Shown piece after piece: positions 20,108-29,364 of a DNA stretch of 64,000 nucleotides. The notes beneath the pieces are model-generated. The model searched no databases. It had not been told where the DNA came from and saw only the letters and a program-made list of their open reading frames with translations. Every line of letters begins with the position of its first letter. The stretch's first letter is position 1. Where the stretch lies: assembly GCF_900108855.1 (NCBI RefSeq), contig NZ_FNXY01000001.1, positions 1 through 64,000 on the forward strand, read 5' to 3'. The DNA comes from Dyadobacter koreensis (GTDB lineage: Bacteria; Bacteroidota; Bacteroidia; Cytophagales; Spirosomataceae). A program made the position numbers and the translations under genes.

Positions 20108-22111
20108 TTACGGCGTCAATAAAATTCGATGCGTTTCCTGAAGCCCGTTAGATAGCTTAACTTTAACCAAATAGGAGCCTTCGGAAAGGTTAGATACGTC
20201 AATACCCTTTGTTGAATCATACAATTCCACTTTAGTTATAATTTGCCCTAAATTGTTAATTAATTCTACGTGTTTTATTCCAAACGAAAATTCCGTTTTT
20301 AAATATACTTTCTTCGCCACCGGATTAGGGTATACTGTCAATAATGCCTTACTTGTGAATTTTAAATCAATAATTTTGCTGTATGCAAAAGTGGCATCGC
20401 GATCTATCATTTTCAGTCGGTAGTAGTTCATTCCTTGCACGGGATTATTATGAATAAACTCATAATTAACTACTGACTTGCTGTTATAAGCCGCATTAGT
20501 TACTCCTACTTTACGCCAGGACTTGGCGTCCAAACTATGCTCAATCTCAAACTTATCGCTATTAATTTCATTTGCAGTGCTCCATTTCAATAACGCTGTT
20601 TGATTTTCATTCTGGACCGAAATATCAGTTAGTGTCACCGGTAACGCGTTTTCTGATCCAAAAGTGGCAAGCGTGAAGGGACTAAAACTGGATACTGCAC
20701 CAGCAGACAAAACATTACCCTCTGTTAAAGACCCTGACGTCCCGCCATTGCCGAGATCTTCCCATCGGGTCCCTTGCCAATGTGCCACGCGCAGCTGCGA
20801 AGGATTTTTTACATTTCCCTCAGCCTCATTATACCCAAGTGTAATTTGAACGTTACTTGTGCCAGATAACCTTGAAAGATCCCAATATCCTTTATTGCTT
20901 ACCTTCGATAGCGAAGAATCTTTGGAACTTAGGCTGTAAGGATTTCCATATGAATAGAATTGTTTATAGCTAACACCAAAATTATCTGTCGACACTGATG
21001 GTGCACTTATGGTTAATGGCAGAAGTTTTGTTCCATCTCCAACCGGAAAGGTAAATTCGTCGTCACCTATTTTTTGTACCTGCCCAATGATATGACTTGT
21101 ATTGCTCGCACCCGAAACAGTCGCTCCATCAGCCAATATAATCGGAACTGAGGTAGAATTAATATAACCACTTGTAAACGTCAAATGACCCGGTATAGTA
21201 ATAGTGCTACTAATACCAAGCGGTTCCAGTCCAGTCTTCGCAATTTCTAGGTTTTTAAAAACAAAAGGAGAAAAGCCACTGCCAAAATAAATGAATGCTC
21301 TGAAATCGCCAACGACTTTAAAATTGCTTGTGCCACCGATCGTGATGTTGCGGCTGGGAATAACAGGACCACTATGAACGATTTCCACGTTTCCGGCAAT
21401 GTTGGTATTCGATTGGTCAGAACCTATTGTCAGTTGTCCTCCAGCTAAATTTGTATATTTAAAATTACCGAGAATAGTAGCTCCACCGGAGAAAAGTATT
21501 GATTGTTGCGTGTACAATCCACTCGTTAGCCCTCCGAAACTTCCTCTTATAAACTCCACATCACCATCAAAAACTGATCTTGAAAATGACAGTGAAAAGT
21601 GAGCATTGCCGTTTTCCGTAACCTTTAAATTACCTTTATAATGATTTGATCCCTCAAACGCGTAATCAATACGAGTGCGATCCAAAAACATTCCTTCGTA
21701 AATGATTTCCGTGTTACCCTCAAAAGTGCAATTTGTAATCGTCGCTATACTGAAAACGTAAATAAAGATATCTGTATCGGGTTTGGTATTTTTTATCAAA
21801 GCACCGTTCAAGCTTAAGCTCAAGGCCACAATCTTTCCAACAGAAATCTTGAAGCCACGCGTGTCAAGTTGCGAGCCACGCTCCATTTGTAATAACCCAA
21901 GAGAGATATTTCCAGATAGAAATGGCCAATTAGTAACACCTGTCCCGGGAATCACAACATCCGAATCTCTGTTAGGAATGCCTGCCGGGAGCCAATTTCC
22001 AGAAACATTCCAATCGGAGCTGACTGCCCCCGTCCAGGTTTGCGCAAAAGATGAAAACTTGATTAGACAAAAAAGAAGTGTAACTAAGCATGATTTGATA
22101 AGTGTATGCAT
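20108..22111 (-). CDS. T9SS type A sorting-domain protein (surface/secreted), 667 aa
   Basis: An exported protein counted from the ATG at 22111, which opens a good signal peptide ending FSSFAQ; an upstream start would spoil it. The bulk (about residues 25-480) is a repetitive beta-rich region with many Ser/Thr/Asn/Gly (for example GNVEIVHSG, NFKVVGDFRAF) that would suit a parallel beta-helix or similar solenoid. A stretch around residues 490-590 (ENQTALLKWSTANEINSDKF) is fibronectin-III-like, and the final 75 residues form a type A T9SS sorting domain (YPNPVAKKVYLKT, LSEGSYLVKVKL). Role is unknown, possibly adhesion; no catalytic motif was seen. Confidence 0.8.
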   Translation of the reverse strand: MHTLIKSCLVTLLFCLIKFSSFAQTWTGAVSSDWNVSGNWLPAGIPNRDSDVVIPGTGVTNWPFLSGNISLGLLQMERGSQLDTRGFKISVGKIVALSLSLNGALIKNTKPDTDIFIYVFSIATITNCTFEGNTEIIYEGMFLDRTRIDYAFEGSNHYKGNLKVTENGNAHFSLSFSRSVFDGDVEFIRGSFGGLTSGLYTQQSILFSGGATILGNFKYTNLAGGQLTIGSDQSNTNIAGNVEIVHSGPVIPSRNITIGGTSNFKVVGDFRAFIYFGSGFSPFVFKNLEIAKTGLEPLGISSTITIPGHLTFTSGYINSTSVPIILADGATVSGASNTSHIIGQVQKIGDDEFTFPVGDGTKLLPLTISAPSVSTDNFGVSYKQFYSYGNPYSLSSKDSSLSKVSNKGYWDLSRLSGTSNVQITLGYNEAEGNVKNPSQLRVAHWQGTRWEDLGNGGTSGSLTEGNVLSAGAVSSFSPFTLATFGSENALPVTLTDISVQNENQTALLKWSTANEINSDKFEIEHSLDAKSWRKVGVTNAAYNSKSVVNYEFIHNNPVQGMNYYRLKMIDRDATFAYSKIIDLKFTSKALLTVYPNPVAKKVYLKTEFSFGIKHVELINNLGQIITKVELYDSTKGIDVSNLSEGSYLVKVKLSNGLQETHRILLTP

Positions 22112-22322
22112 AAAAAGGAAGGTTAGATGTAACTCTTGGCAAATAAGCAAAATTTACGCAATCTCAAAAATTCCTTGTTCGAATATTCAAATAACGATTA
22201 TATTTTATAACATAGGAAAATCTTCACAATAAATTAAACTGATCCGTGCAACAACCAAATTATTGAGATATATCTTTCAAATCATTGTGGAAAGTAACGT
22301 TTAAATTCCTTTTAGCTGTACC

Positions 22323-22772
22323 CTATCCAATCAACCGAAAATCCAAATCCCCTAAATCAGGCTTTACAAACCTCTTCCTTGCTTCAACTGAAAATATAAG
22401 CCCGCGACTGTAAAATTTAAGGAAATTGGAAGGTTCTCCATAAGGACTATTTGCTAAGTCGTTGGCTGCATTTAACAATGATTTTTCTTTTTGAACCTCT
22501 TTCCAATACCCATCCAAAAGCCAGATCCAGAATTGCGTAATCGTTTCATGGTAACCGCTGAAATCTGTATTTTCCTTTCCGAGCGATTCATTATATTCTG
22601 CAATGTAAGTCGGCATCAGTACTGACGTCTCCTCCAAACCATGATTCGAGACAAACCAAAGCCCGACTGTAAGATGAGCAAAATGTGTCCATTCGTCGTC
22701 CGGAAGCGTTTTGGACAAAAACTTATCCACCAGACTTTTGATGTCTGAAATATTGAGATATTGTTTGACCAT
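22323..22772 (-). CDS. Hypothetical protein, 149 aa
   Basis: Counted from the ATG at 22772, two codons inside a TTG start. The translated protein is acidic, soluble and helical, with tryptophans and aromatic residues in short repeats (EWTHFAHLTVGLWFV, TQFWIWLLDGYW). The HFAHLTVGLWFV segment followed by helical repeats recalls uncharacterised Bacteroidota proteins, but I cannot name a family. It is the last gene of a minus-strand cluster (nuclease, 138-residue protein, this one) and lies 53 bases after the preceding gene. Confidence 0.6.
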   Translation of the reverse strand: MVKQYLNISDIKSLVDKFLSKTLPDDEWTHFAHLTVGLWFVSNHGLEETSVLMPTYIAEYNESLGKENTDFSGYHETITQFWIWLLDGYWKEVQKEKSLLNAANDLANSPYGEPSNFLKFYSRGLIFSVEARKRFVKPDLGDLDFRLIG

Positions 22773-22825
22773 ATTCAAAAGTAAAATCCGGGACTAAAAC
22801 AGGGACTGCCACATGCAGGCCATTT

Positions 22826-23242
22826 TTAGGAGCGTTGCTCGTCCGGCGCCAAATATTTCGCCATCACCTCTTCCGTAAGCTGCCGTTCATTAACTAAAGT
22901 CCACTCTCCTGTATTTTCCGGAATACCATTTCTGCAATATCCCGCTCTCAATCCAAAATCAAAAATAGCATGATAATGTTTATTGATGATCAGAAAAGCA
23001 CTCCAGCCATCATCGCTCCATCCGATTTGCAGCTCTGTGGGCAATGTTTTTTCAATAATATCAGCAACATTATAAATATGCAGCCCATCCAAAACTTCCG
23101 GCTGTTCTGATTTATTAATTGCATAAAAAACGCCGGTCGTCATATCATCTTCAAAAGCCACACCGAAATTTTGGGTTGGTGAGAAGCTGTGGATGAAGGT
23201 GTCGTGGCCGATTTTGTAGTTGTGGGTGATGTCTAATTTCAA
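22826..23242 (-). CDS. Small protein, possibly DUF2251 family, 138 aa
   Basis: A soluble protein with a TTG start at 23242; no in-frame ATG fits upstream. The pattern FGVAFEDDMTTGVFYAI, then LDGLHIYNV and WSDDGWSAFLIINKHYHAIFDF, resembles what I recall of DUF2251, a small conserved bacterial domain of unknown function; the match is from memory. It begins 23 bases after the second half of the split nuclease gene, so the three minus-strand genes are probably one transcript. Small proteins of this sort are often found as immunity or accessory proteins, but nothing here proves that. Confidence 0.6.
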   Translation of the reverse strand: MKLDITHNYKIGHDTFIHSFSPTQNFGVAFEDDMTTGVFYAINKSEQPEVLDGLHIYNVADIIEKTLPTELQIGWSDDGWSAFLIINKHYHAIFDFGLRAGYCRNGIPENTGEWTLVNERQLTEEVMAKYLAPDEQRS

Positions 23243-23265
23243 TGTATAAATTCTTTTAATTCGTG

Positions 23266-24306
23266 TTACTCAATTAAATCTGTAAATATTTTTTTGGGAA
23301 GATTATTACTAGCAAATGTATCACAAGTTTGTTCCAGACGTTTTAGAATAAGAAGAAAATCATCCATACTGAAAATTTCTCCCTCATTATTGGAAAACGC
23401 ATTTTTTAAAACGGCAATAGTAGATGTTGCCCCGACCCGGAATTTGTTAGGTTTCACTAACTGAAGTCCATTGGTAAGACCAATTATCCGCAACGCTTCA
23501 AAATTTACGTAAAGTCGCTGCAAATTTTGATCCCATCCAGAAATTTTTAAAACAACTCTAATTCGATTTTCAATATCGAGATTTCCGTTAACAGTATTTT
23601 CAATTTGGATATAAATTTTGCCATCTTCTGCTTCGATCCCATGGTACCAAAACCCAAGAAAACCACCCGATTGATTTGACACATTCCCCTATCCGGCATC
23701 AGAAATTTTAGTTTCCTGCAGCATATAAAAACCCTCTGCGGCTTTCCAATCTGTGGTTATGTTTTGTAAAGTTTGAAAAGCATTTGTACTTTGTTCCAGG
23801 ACATTCATATAGGCTACAAAATCTGTAAAAATTGAATTTTTAATGTCTACATTTTTTCTCCGTAAAACGTCAAGAACACTTTTACGATCAATAGGTTTAA
23901 ATCCTTGACTTTTGACATATTGCTGGGTATACTGGCTTTCATTCCCAGTTTTTAGGTATATAAACACCGGTTCAAGATTTTTGCTCTTATCATGCGACTT
24001 TACAATTTTTGCATACCTTTCCAGTTGACCTGAATGTTCGCCAGTATTGGTCTTATCCTCAATCACGATGAAGTATTCATTATTAACTGTAACCGTGATA
24101 TCCATATTTTGCCATTGCTTAAGAACCTCTACATTGGTTATTGCATAATCTTCTTTATCTAGTAGAAAACGTATAAAATCTTTTGCAACTTCATGAAGTT
24201 CGTGATCGAAATCTTGGTTCCTGTAATCAGCCCATTCTAATAACCAAGCAAAAAATGCGTCTTGTGATAATTCCTTCGTGGCATGGGCAAAAATGTTTGG
24301 TTTCAT
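23266..24306 (-). pseudogene. PD-(D/E)XK nuclease family gene interrupted by an in-frame TAG
   Basis: Two open frames, 23689-24306 (205 residues) and 23266-23682 (138 residues, GTG start), lie in the same frame and are separated only by TAG GGG AAT. The first carries the nuclease core: FAWLLEWADYRN near the N-terminus and an Asp...Glu-x-Lys pattern in DITVTVNNEYFIVIEDKT, fitting the PDDEXK_4-type family. The second begins SNQSGGFLGFWYHG, which in full-length relatives, as I recall them, follows directly on the nuclease half. Together they would make a protein of about 346 residues. Either the gene is inactivated by one amber codon, the stop is read through, a shortened nuclease is made, or there is a sequencing error. 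It heads a small cluster of unknown genes. Confidence 0.75.
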
Positions 24307-24456
24307 TAAATATGAATTAAAAAATTATTTAGCAATACAAGAATAAGCTGTACATTTTTAATAATAACAGGAGGCTCCCAAGGAGCGTGGTTCTCGAGAT
24401 CCTCTCACATTTTACATAAACAGGAAGCTCTATCGAGCTATTTCCCCATGAAAACG

Positions 24457-25491
24457 CTAAGAAATCCTTAGCGAAGACTCCCTTATAATCAACTCCGTAG
24501 GCAACACAATATTCTCATGCACAAAATCCCCTGATCCATTCAGCTGATTTAAAAACAAACGGGAAGCTTCCATTCCGATTTTTCTGCCCGGGCGGTGAAC
24601 TGTCGTGAGTGATGGATAGGTATAAGCGGAAATTGGAGAATTGTCAAAACCAATGATACCAACGTCACCCGGGATTTTCAGACCGCGATCCAGAATAACC
24701 CGCATCGCTCCTATCGCAACCTGGTCATTGACACCAAAAATAGCGTCCGGGGGAGAATCCAGATCCAGCAATCTTTTGGTGGGCACAATGGCGCTTTCAA
24801 CCTTGAAGTTGGTATTGATGATCAATTCCTCTTTTATCGGAATATCATATTTTTTTAAACAATCCCGATACCCTTTAAACCGCTGTTCGGAAACTGTCAG
24901 TCCGTTTGGACCTTTCAAATGTGCAATGTTTTTGTATCCGATGGTGAGCAGATGTTCAACAGCAGCAAACGCGCCGTGGTAATCGTCAACCGTTGCCCGG
25001 CTTGTTTCAAAATCTTCATATTCCCTGTCGATAAAAATCAGCGGGGTTTTTCTCTGGATCACACTTTCCAGATGTTCGTAATACCCTGCGTCATAGGTTT
25101 CCTGGGAAACGGACAGGAAAATTCCTTCGGTACGGTTGGAAAGCAGTTTTGATAAATATTCCTTTTCAAGCAGGTAATTTTCGTTTGTTACACAAATATT
25201 GAGCGTATAACCCAATGGCTGCAAAATTGTGTGAAGTCCCTCTATGACAGCAGTTTCATAGTAATTTCCGATCGTTGGCACCACCACGCCCAGTGTTGCT
25301 GTTTTCTTATTCAACAAGCTTAAAGACACTTCGTTACGCTGATAACCAACCTCTCTGGCATATTCCTGGATATTTTTTCTGGTGTCTTCATTAATAGCCG
25401 GATGATCATTGAGCGCTCTGGATACCGTCGAAGGAGAGCAACGGAAGCGGCGGGCAATGTCTTTTATCGTAACCGGGCGAGAGGAATTCAT
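24457..25491 (-). CDS. LacI family transcriptional regulator, probable repressor of the iol operon
   Basis: A 344-residue regulator with an N-terminal LacI helix-turn-helix (TIKDIARRFRCSPSTVSRALN, residues about 7-27) and hinge helix, then a periplasmic-binding-protein-like effector domain (GVVVPTIGNYYETAVIEGL, FDNSPISAYTYPSLTTVHRPG). It is transcribed away from iolB with about 125 bases between the start codons, and a LacI-type palindrome in that spacer overlaps the iolB promoter. The natural inference is that it represses iol until an inositol-derived ligand binds, and possibly represses itself. The ligand is not known. Confidence 0.92.
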   Translation of the reverse strand: MNSSRPVTIKDIARRFRCSPSTVSRALNDHPAINEDTRKNIQEYAREVGYQRNEVSLSLLNKKTATLGVVVPTIGNYYETAVIEGLHTILQPLGYTLNICVTNENYLLEKEYLSKLLSNRTEGIFLSVSQETYDAGYYEHLESVIQRKTPLIFIDREYEDFETSRATVDDYHGAFAAVEHLLTIGYKNIAHLKGPNGLTVSEQRFKGYRDCLKKYDIPIKEELIINTNFKVESAIVPTKRLLDLDSPPDAIFGVNDQVAIGAMRVILDRGLKIPGDVGIIGFDNSPISAYTYPSLTTVHRPGRKIGMEASRLFLNQLNGSGDFVHENIVLPTELIIRESSLRIS

Positions 25492-25526
25492 GAGTAGGAT
25501 AATTACAATTAAATATTTAAAATTTT

Positions 25527-25540
25527 TTCAAACGTTTGCA
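25527..25540. promoter_or_regulatory. LacI-type operator in the regulator-iolB spacer
   Basis: The perfect palindrome CAAACGTTTG (25529-25538), extended as TTCAAACGTTTGCA, has the central CG step typical of LacI/GalR-family operators. It lies 36 bases from the regulator start and 80 bases from the iolB start and overlaps the -33 box of the putative iolB promoter, so binding would block transcription. It is the only such palindrome I noticed in the spacer. Confidence 0.7.
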
Positions 25541-25566
25541 TTCGATATAAACATATTTACACTTTG
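25535..25566 (+). promoter_or_regulatory. Putative iolB promoter
   Basis: TTTG at 25535-25538 is followed after 19 bases by TACACTTTG at 25558-25566. This matches the Bacteroidota -33 TTTG / -7 TAnnTTTG pattern except for one extra base within the -7 box. Transcription would start near 25574, about 44 bases before the iolB ATG. Confidence 0.5.
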
Positions 25567-25617
25567 TATTTAATTTATACCACGCTATCATTGTGCAAAT
25601 GTAATAGAAAATCAACG

Positions 25618-26487
25618 ATGAGCGACCTACTGGTAAAACCAAAAACGGATCAAAAAACGTATCATTCCCTCACAAGTGAACAAGCTGGCTGGACTTATTT
25701 AAACTTCGAAGCCAAGATTCTTGACCTGAACGAACAATATACACTGAACACAGGAGATTACGAATACTGCATCGCGTTATTAGGTGGTAATTTTAAAGTT
25801 GAAACGGCGGAGGGAACATGGGAAACAGGAAACGGAAGGAAGGATGTTTTCAGCGGGATTGGTCACGCCATGTATCTATCGAGGAATACTGAATTCACAT
25901 TAACCGCCCAAACCGACAAAACTGATATTGCGATCTGCTGGGTTGCAACCGATGAAGATCATCCGCCATACATGAAACGCCCGGAAGAAGCAGCCATTGA
26001 ATACCGTGGCGGAGACAATGCCAACCGACAGATTAACAGCTTATTGCAACCAGGATTTGATTGCCACAAAATTGTTTGCGTGGAGGTATATACGCCGTCG
26101 GGAAACTGGTCATCTTTCCCTGCGCACAAACATGACGAGCGAAAAGTAAATGCAGATGGAACGTTGATCGAAGCAAATCTGGAAGAAATATATTTCTACA
26201 AATTTGACAAACCGCAGGGTTACGCCATTCAGCAGGTTTATACAGACGACCGTTCGCTGGATGAAATTGTACGCGTACACAATAACGAGGCTGTTTTGGT
26301 ACCAAAAGGATATCATCCCGTAGCGGCGGCGCATGGCTATAATGTTTATTACCTGAACTTTCTGGCTGGCAGCGATCAGTCGCTGGCCAATACTTCTGAC
26401 CCGGATCATGACTGGATCTATGGTTCATGGAAAGGGCAGGACCCAAGACTTCCGATTGTTACTTTGGAAATGAACAATACAAAATAA
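25618..26487 (+). CDS. iolB: 5-deoxy-glucuronate isomerase
   Basis: Converts 5-deoxy-D-glucuronate to 2-deoxy-5-keto-D-gluconate in myo-inositol breakdown. The ATG at 25618 gives 289 residues, close to the usual IolB length; a TTG 54 bases upstream would add an unrelated peptide and overlap the promoter. The family's double cupin structure is visible, with metal-binding histidines in FPAHKHDE and in the PKGYHPVAAAHGYN segment near the C-terminus. It is the first gene of the inositol operon, with iolC 58 bases downstream. Confidence 0.95.
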   Translation: MSDLLVKPKTDQKTYHSLTSEQAGWTYLNFEAKILDLNEQYTLNTGDYEYCIALLGGNFKVETAEGTWETGNGRKDVFSGIGHAMYLSRNTEFTLTAQTDKTDIAICWVATDEDHPPYMKRPEEAAIEYRGGDNANRQINSLLQPGFDCHKIVCVEVYTPSGNWSSFPAHKHDERKVNADGTLIEANLEEIYFYKFDKPQGYAIQQVYTDDRSLDEIVRVHNNEAVLVPKGYHPVAAAHGYNVYYLNFLAGSDQSLANTSDPDHDWIYGSWKGQDPRLPIVTLEMNNTK

Positions 26488-26545
26488 TTTTAGTAAACAC
26501 GAATTCAATCCGTTATCAAGTAACCTGGCTAACATTTTTTTTTCC

Positions 26546-27553
26546 ATGCCTAAACACGATCTTTTAACCATCGGGCGCTCTTCCATTGACCTGTATTCTG
26601 CAAACATTGGAAGTCCGTTTGAAAAAATAAGTGCCTTCAACGCGTTTGTAGGTGGTTGTCCGCTGAACATCGCGACCGGCGCACAACGACTTGGCCTGAA
26701 CACCGCCATCCTTACCGGAATCGGCAATGATCAGGTCGGAAATTTCATCAAACATTTTCTGGATGAAGAAGGAATTGCTACGGAATACATCCCAACGATT
26801 GAAGGCACCCGCAGCTCAGCAGTAATTTTAGGAATTGAACCGCCGGATAAATTCCCCCTTGTATATTACCGTGAAAACTGCGCCGATATCAACCTGACCA
26901 TAGACCACGTGAACGCCATTCCGTTCGAGGAATTTAAAGCAGTTGCATTTTCCGGAACGGCATTCAGCAAAGATCCCAGCAGAACATCTATGTTTTATGC
27001 GCTAGAAGTTGCTAAAAAACAAAACTTAAAAACGCTTCTGGACATCGATTTCCGAGCCGATCAGTGGGACGATCCCCGCGCTTTTGGTGTGACACTGAGG
27101 GCAGCGTTAAGCAGTTTTACCATGGTAGTTGGTACAGAAGAAGAAATCCTGGCAACCTACCTGACAGACAAAGAACAGCTTTTGATCAAACACCAGCAGA
27201 TTTCCGCGCCTGAAATTAGAGGTAATATTAATACTGCGATCGAGGAGATCTTAAAATCCGGCGTTGAAACATTGGTCGTAAAACGAGGAAAAGACGGCGC
27301 TTCAATTTTCCAGCCGGGAAAAGAAGAAGTGAAAGTTCCTGGTTTCCCGGTGGAAGTTTTAAACGTGTTAGGCGCCGGAGACGCATTTTGCGCGGGATTT
27401 TCCTACGGAATCCTGAACGGATGGGATTTATACAAAAGCGTAAGAATGGGAAACGCCTGCGGCGCGATCATCGTCACAAGAGAAGGCTGCGCGAACTTCA
27501 TGCCAACGTTGGAGGAGGTAACTGAGTTCGTAGAAAGCCGAGGCGGGTATTAA
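26546..27553 (+). CDS. iolC: 5-dehydro-2-deoxygluconokinase (PfkB family)
   Basis: Phosphorylates 2-deoxy-5-keto-gluconate at C6, the step after IolB. The 335-residue protein begins LLTIGRSSIDLYSANIG, includes the PfkB N-terminal motif GGCPLNIATGAQRLGLNT, and ends with the signature NVLGAGDAFCAGFSYG whose Asp is the catalytic base. The stop codon is embedded in a palindromic repeat (27550-27669) that separates it from iolA by 191 bases. Confidence 0.95.
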   Translation: MPKHDLLTIGRSSIDLYSANIGSPFEKISAFNAFVGGCPLNIATGAQRLGLNTAILTGIGNDQVGNFIKHFLDEEGIATEYIPTIEGTRSSAVILGIEPPDKFPLVYYRENCADINLTIDHVNAIPFEEFKAVAFSGTAFSKDPSRTSMFYALEVAKKQNLKTLLDIDFRADQWDDPRAFGVTLRAALSSFTMVVGTEEEILATYLTDKEQLLIKHQQISAPEIRGNINTAIEEILKSGVETLVVKRGKDGASIFQPGKEEVKVPGFPVEVLNVLGAGDAFCAGFSYGILNGWDLYKSVRMGNACGAIIVTREGCANFMPTLEEVTEFVESRGGY

Positions 27554-27733
27554 ACGCAGAGGTAATGGAAGTTTTAGCGCGGAGTTACACAGAGTTTTTT
27601 CTTCTAACTATTAACAGTAAAAGACAGCAGCGAAACTCAGCGAGGCAACTCCCCTAACTCTGCGTTTAATAGCATAAACATATTAAAAATAACAGCGCAA
27701 CTCTGCGGATAACTTCCGGAACTCTGCGTTTAA
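27550..27733. repeat. Palindromic repeat element between iolC and iolA (family 'CGCAGAG')
   Basis: TTAAACGCAGAG (27550-27561) and CTCTGCGTTTAA (27658-27669) form a perfect 12-base inverted repeat, and a third copy CTCTGCGTTTAA follows at 27722-27733. In between lie variants such as GCGCGGAGTTACACAGAG and AACTCAGCGAGGCAACTC. The element shares words and organisation with 16003-16089, so it appears to be a dispersed family. The first arm includes the iolC stop codon. Within an operon it could act as an mRNA processing or stabilising structure or partial terminator. Confidence 0.7.
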
Positions 27734-27744
27734 CAACAAATAAG

Positions 27745-29211
27745 ATGGAGAAGTTACAGAATTATATTAATGGCCGTTGGGTGGATAGCCACTCCAGTGA
27801 ATTTACCAACGTTTTAAACCCGGCTTCGCAGGAAATACTAATGCAGGTTCCGACCGGGAATGCGCAGGATGTTGCGGATGCGGCGCAAGCTGCCCACGAA
27901 GGATTTCAGGAATGGAGAAGTACGCCGGTTTCGAAACGTGTGCAGTATCTTTTCAAATTGAAAACCTTACTGGAAGACAACATCGACGATATCGCGAAAA
28001 CGATCACGCTAGAATCCGGAAAAACTTTTCTTGAAGCAAAAGCTGAAATGGTCAGGGCTATTGAAAACGTGGAGAATGCATGCGGTATGCCGGCCTTGAT
28101 GCAGGGCGAATTTTCCGAAGATATAGCCAAAGGGATTGATGAATACATGATTCGGCAGCCGCTTGGACCTTGCGCCTGTATCGCTCCATTCAACTTCCCG
28201 GGGATGATCACATTCTGGTTTTTGCCCTATGCCCTTGCTTGCGGGAACAGCTATATCATAAAACCTTCAGAAAAGGTACCGTTGACAATGACGAAAATCG
28301 TCGCTTTGATGGAGAAGCTTGATTTGCCAAACGGAGTTTTGAATTTGATTCAGGGTGGTCATGAGGTTGTGGATGCACTTTTAGAGCATCCAGTTATCAA
28401 AGGAATTAGTTTTGTGGGTTCTTCCAATGTTGCCAAATATGTTTATTCCAAAGGCGCAGCCCATGGCAAACGCGTCCAGGCACAAGGAGGAGCGAAAAAT
28501 CCTGTCATCGTACTGCCGGATGCGGATATTGATATGACCACGCAGATTGTGATCGACAGCGTTTATGGGTGTGCTGGTCAGCGTTGTCTTGCTGCTTCAA
28601 CGATTATAACTGTTGGGGAACATAAAGATATCACAGAAAGTCTGGTTGAATCCGCTAAAAATCGTAAGACTGGATTCGGACTTGAAAGTGACGTTCAAAT
28701 GGGTCCGGTGATTACTGCTGAAAGTAAAAACCGCGTCCATCACTTAATCGACAAAGGATTAAGCGAGGGTGGCAGATTACTGGTGGATGGCCGTAATGCA
28801 AAAGTACCTGGTTTTGAAAATGGTAATTTTATCGAACCAACCATTATTGAAGACATTCCATTGGACGGCGAGCTGGCCGCGACTGAAATTTTCGGCCCGG
28901 TACTAAGCCTTGTCCATATCAATACTATTGAAGAAGCGATCCGCTTTATCAATTCTGGTCGCTACGGAAACATGGCTTGTATCTTCACTAGCAGCGGATT
29001 AAACGCCAGAAAGTTCCGTCATGAAGCCGAAGCTGGAAATATCGGTATCAACATCGGTGTTGCCGCACCGGTTGCACAATTCCCATTCTCGGGTTGGAAA
29101 GACAGTTTTTATGGCGATTTACACGGGCAAGGAAACCATGCGGTGGAATTTTTCACCCAGACAAAAGTGGTGATTGAACGCTGGCTGAAGGAGTGGAACA
29201 GGAAATTCTAA
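27745..29211 (+). CDS. iolA: Methylmalonate-semialdehyde dehydrogenase (CoA-acylating)
   Basis: Oxidises malonate semialdehyde (and methylmalonate semialdehyde) to acetyl-CoA (or propionyl-CoA), the last step of inositol catabolism. The 488 residues show the aldehyde dehydrogenase fold: APFNFPGM, the Rossmann segment [13 protein letters not shown] and the nucleophile Cys281 in [11 protein letters not shown]. The usual catalytic Glu of hydrolytic aldehyde dehydrogenases is replaced by the Gln/Gly of QAQGGAKNP, as expected for the CoA-dependent MmsA group. It lies inside the iol operon. Confidence 0.95.
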   Translation: MEKLQNYINGRWVDSHSSEFTNVLNPASQEILMQVPTGNAQDVADAAQAAHEGFQEWRSTPVSKRVQYLFKLKTLLEDNIDDIAKTITLESGKTFLEAKAEMVRAIENVENACGMPALMQGEFSEDIAKGIDEYMIRQPLGPCACIAPFNFPGMITFWFLPYALACGNSYIIKPSEKVPLTMTKIVALMEKLDLPNGVLNLIQGGHEVVDALLEHPVIKGISFVGSSNVAKYVYSKGAAHGKRVQAQGGAKNPVIVLPDADIDMTTQIVIDSVYGCAGQRCLAASTIITVGEHKDITESLVESAKNRKTGFGLESDVQMGPVITAESKNRVHHLIDKGLSEGGRLLVDGRNAKVPGFENGNFIEPTIIEDIPLDGELAATEIFGPVLSLVHINTIEEAIRFINSGRYGNMACIFTSSGLNARKFRHEAEAGNIGINIGVAAPVAQFPFSGWKDSFYGDLHGQGNHAVEFFTQTKVVIERWLKEWNRKF

Positions 29212-29364
29212 TTTTGGCTGTCGGCGATCGGCTTTCGGCTTTCCCTGGATAATTGAGATTGACACCATAAAAAATTGAAATAAGAAACTAACCAAGCTTG
29301 GATTAACAATGGCCAACGGCGGCCCGCCGCGCGGCTAAATGTTGACCGCTAAAACCTAAAAAAC

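Noticed and set aside
23266..23682. Treating the second half of the nuclease as an independent gene
   Set aside because: It is in the same frame as the first half, separated by one stop and two codons, and begins at a conserved internal motif.
29311..29335. GC-rich CGGCGGCCCGCCG stretch before iolG as a terminator
   Set aside because: The inverted halves leave almost no loop and there is no T-run; it may be a local structure but not a supported terminator.
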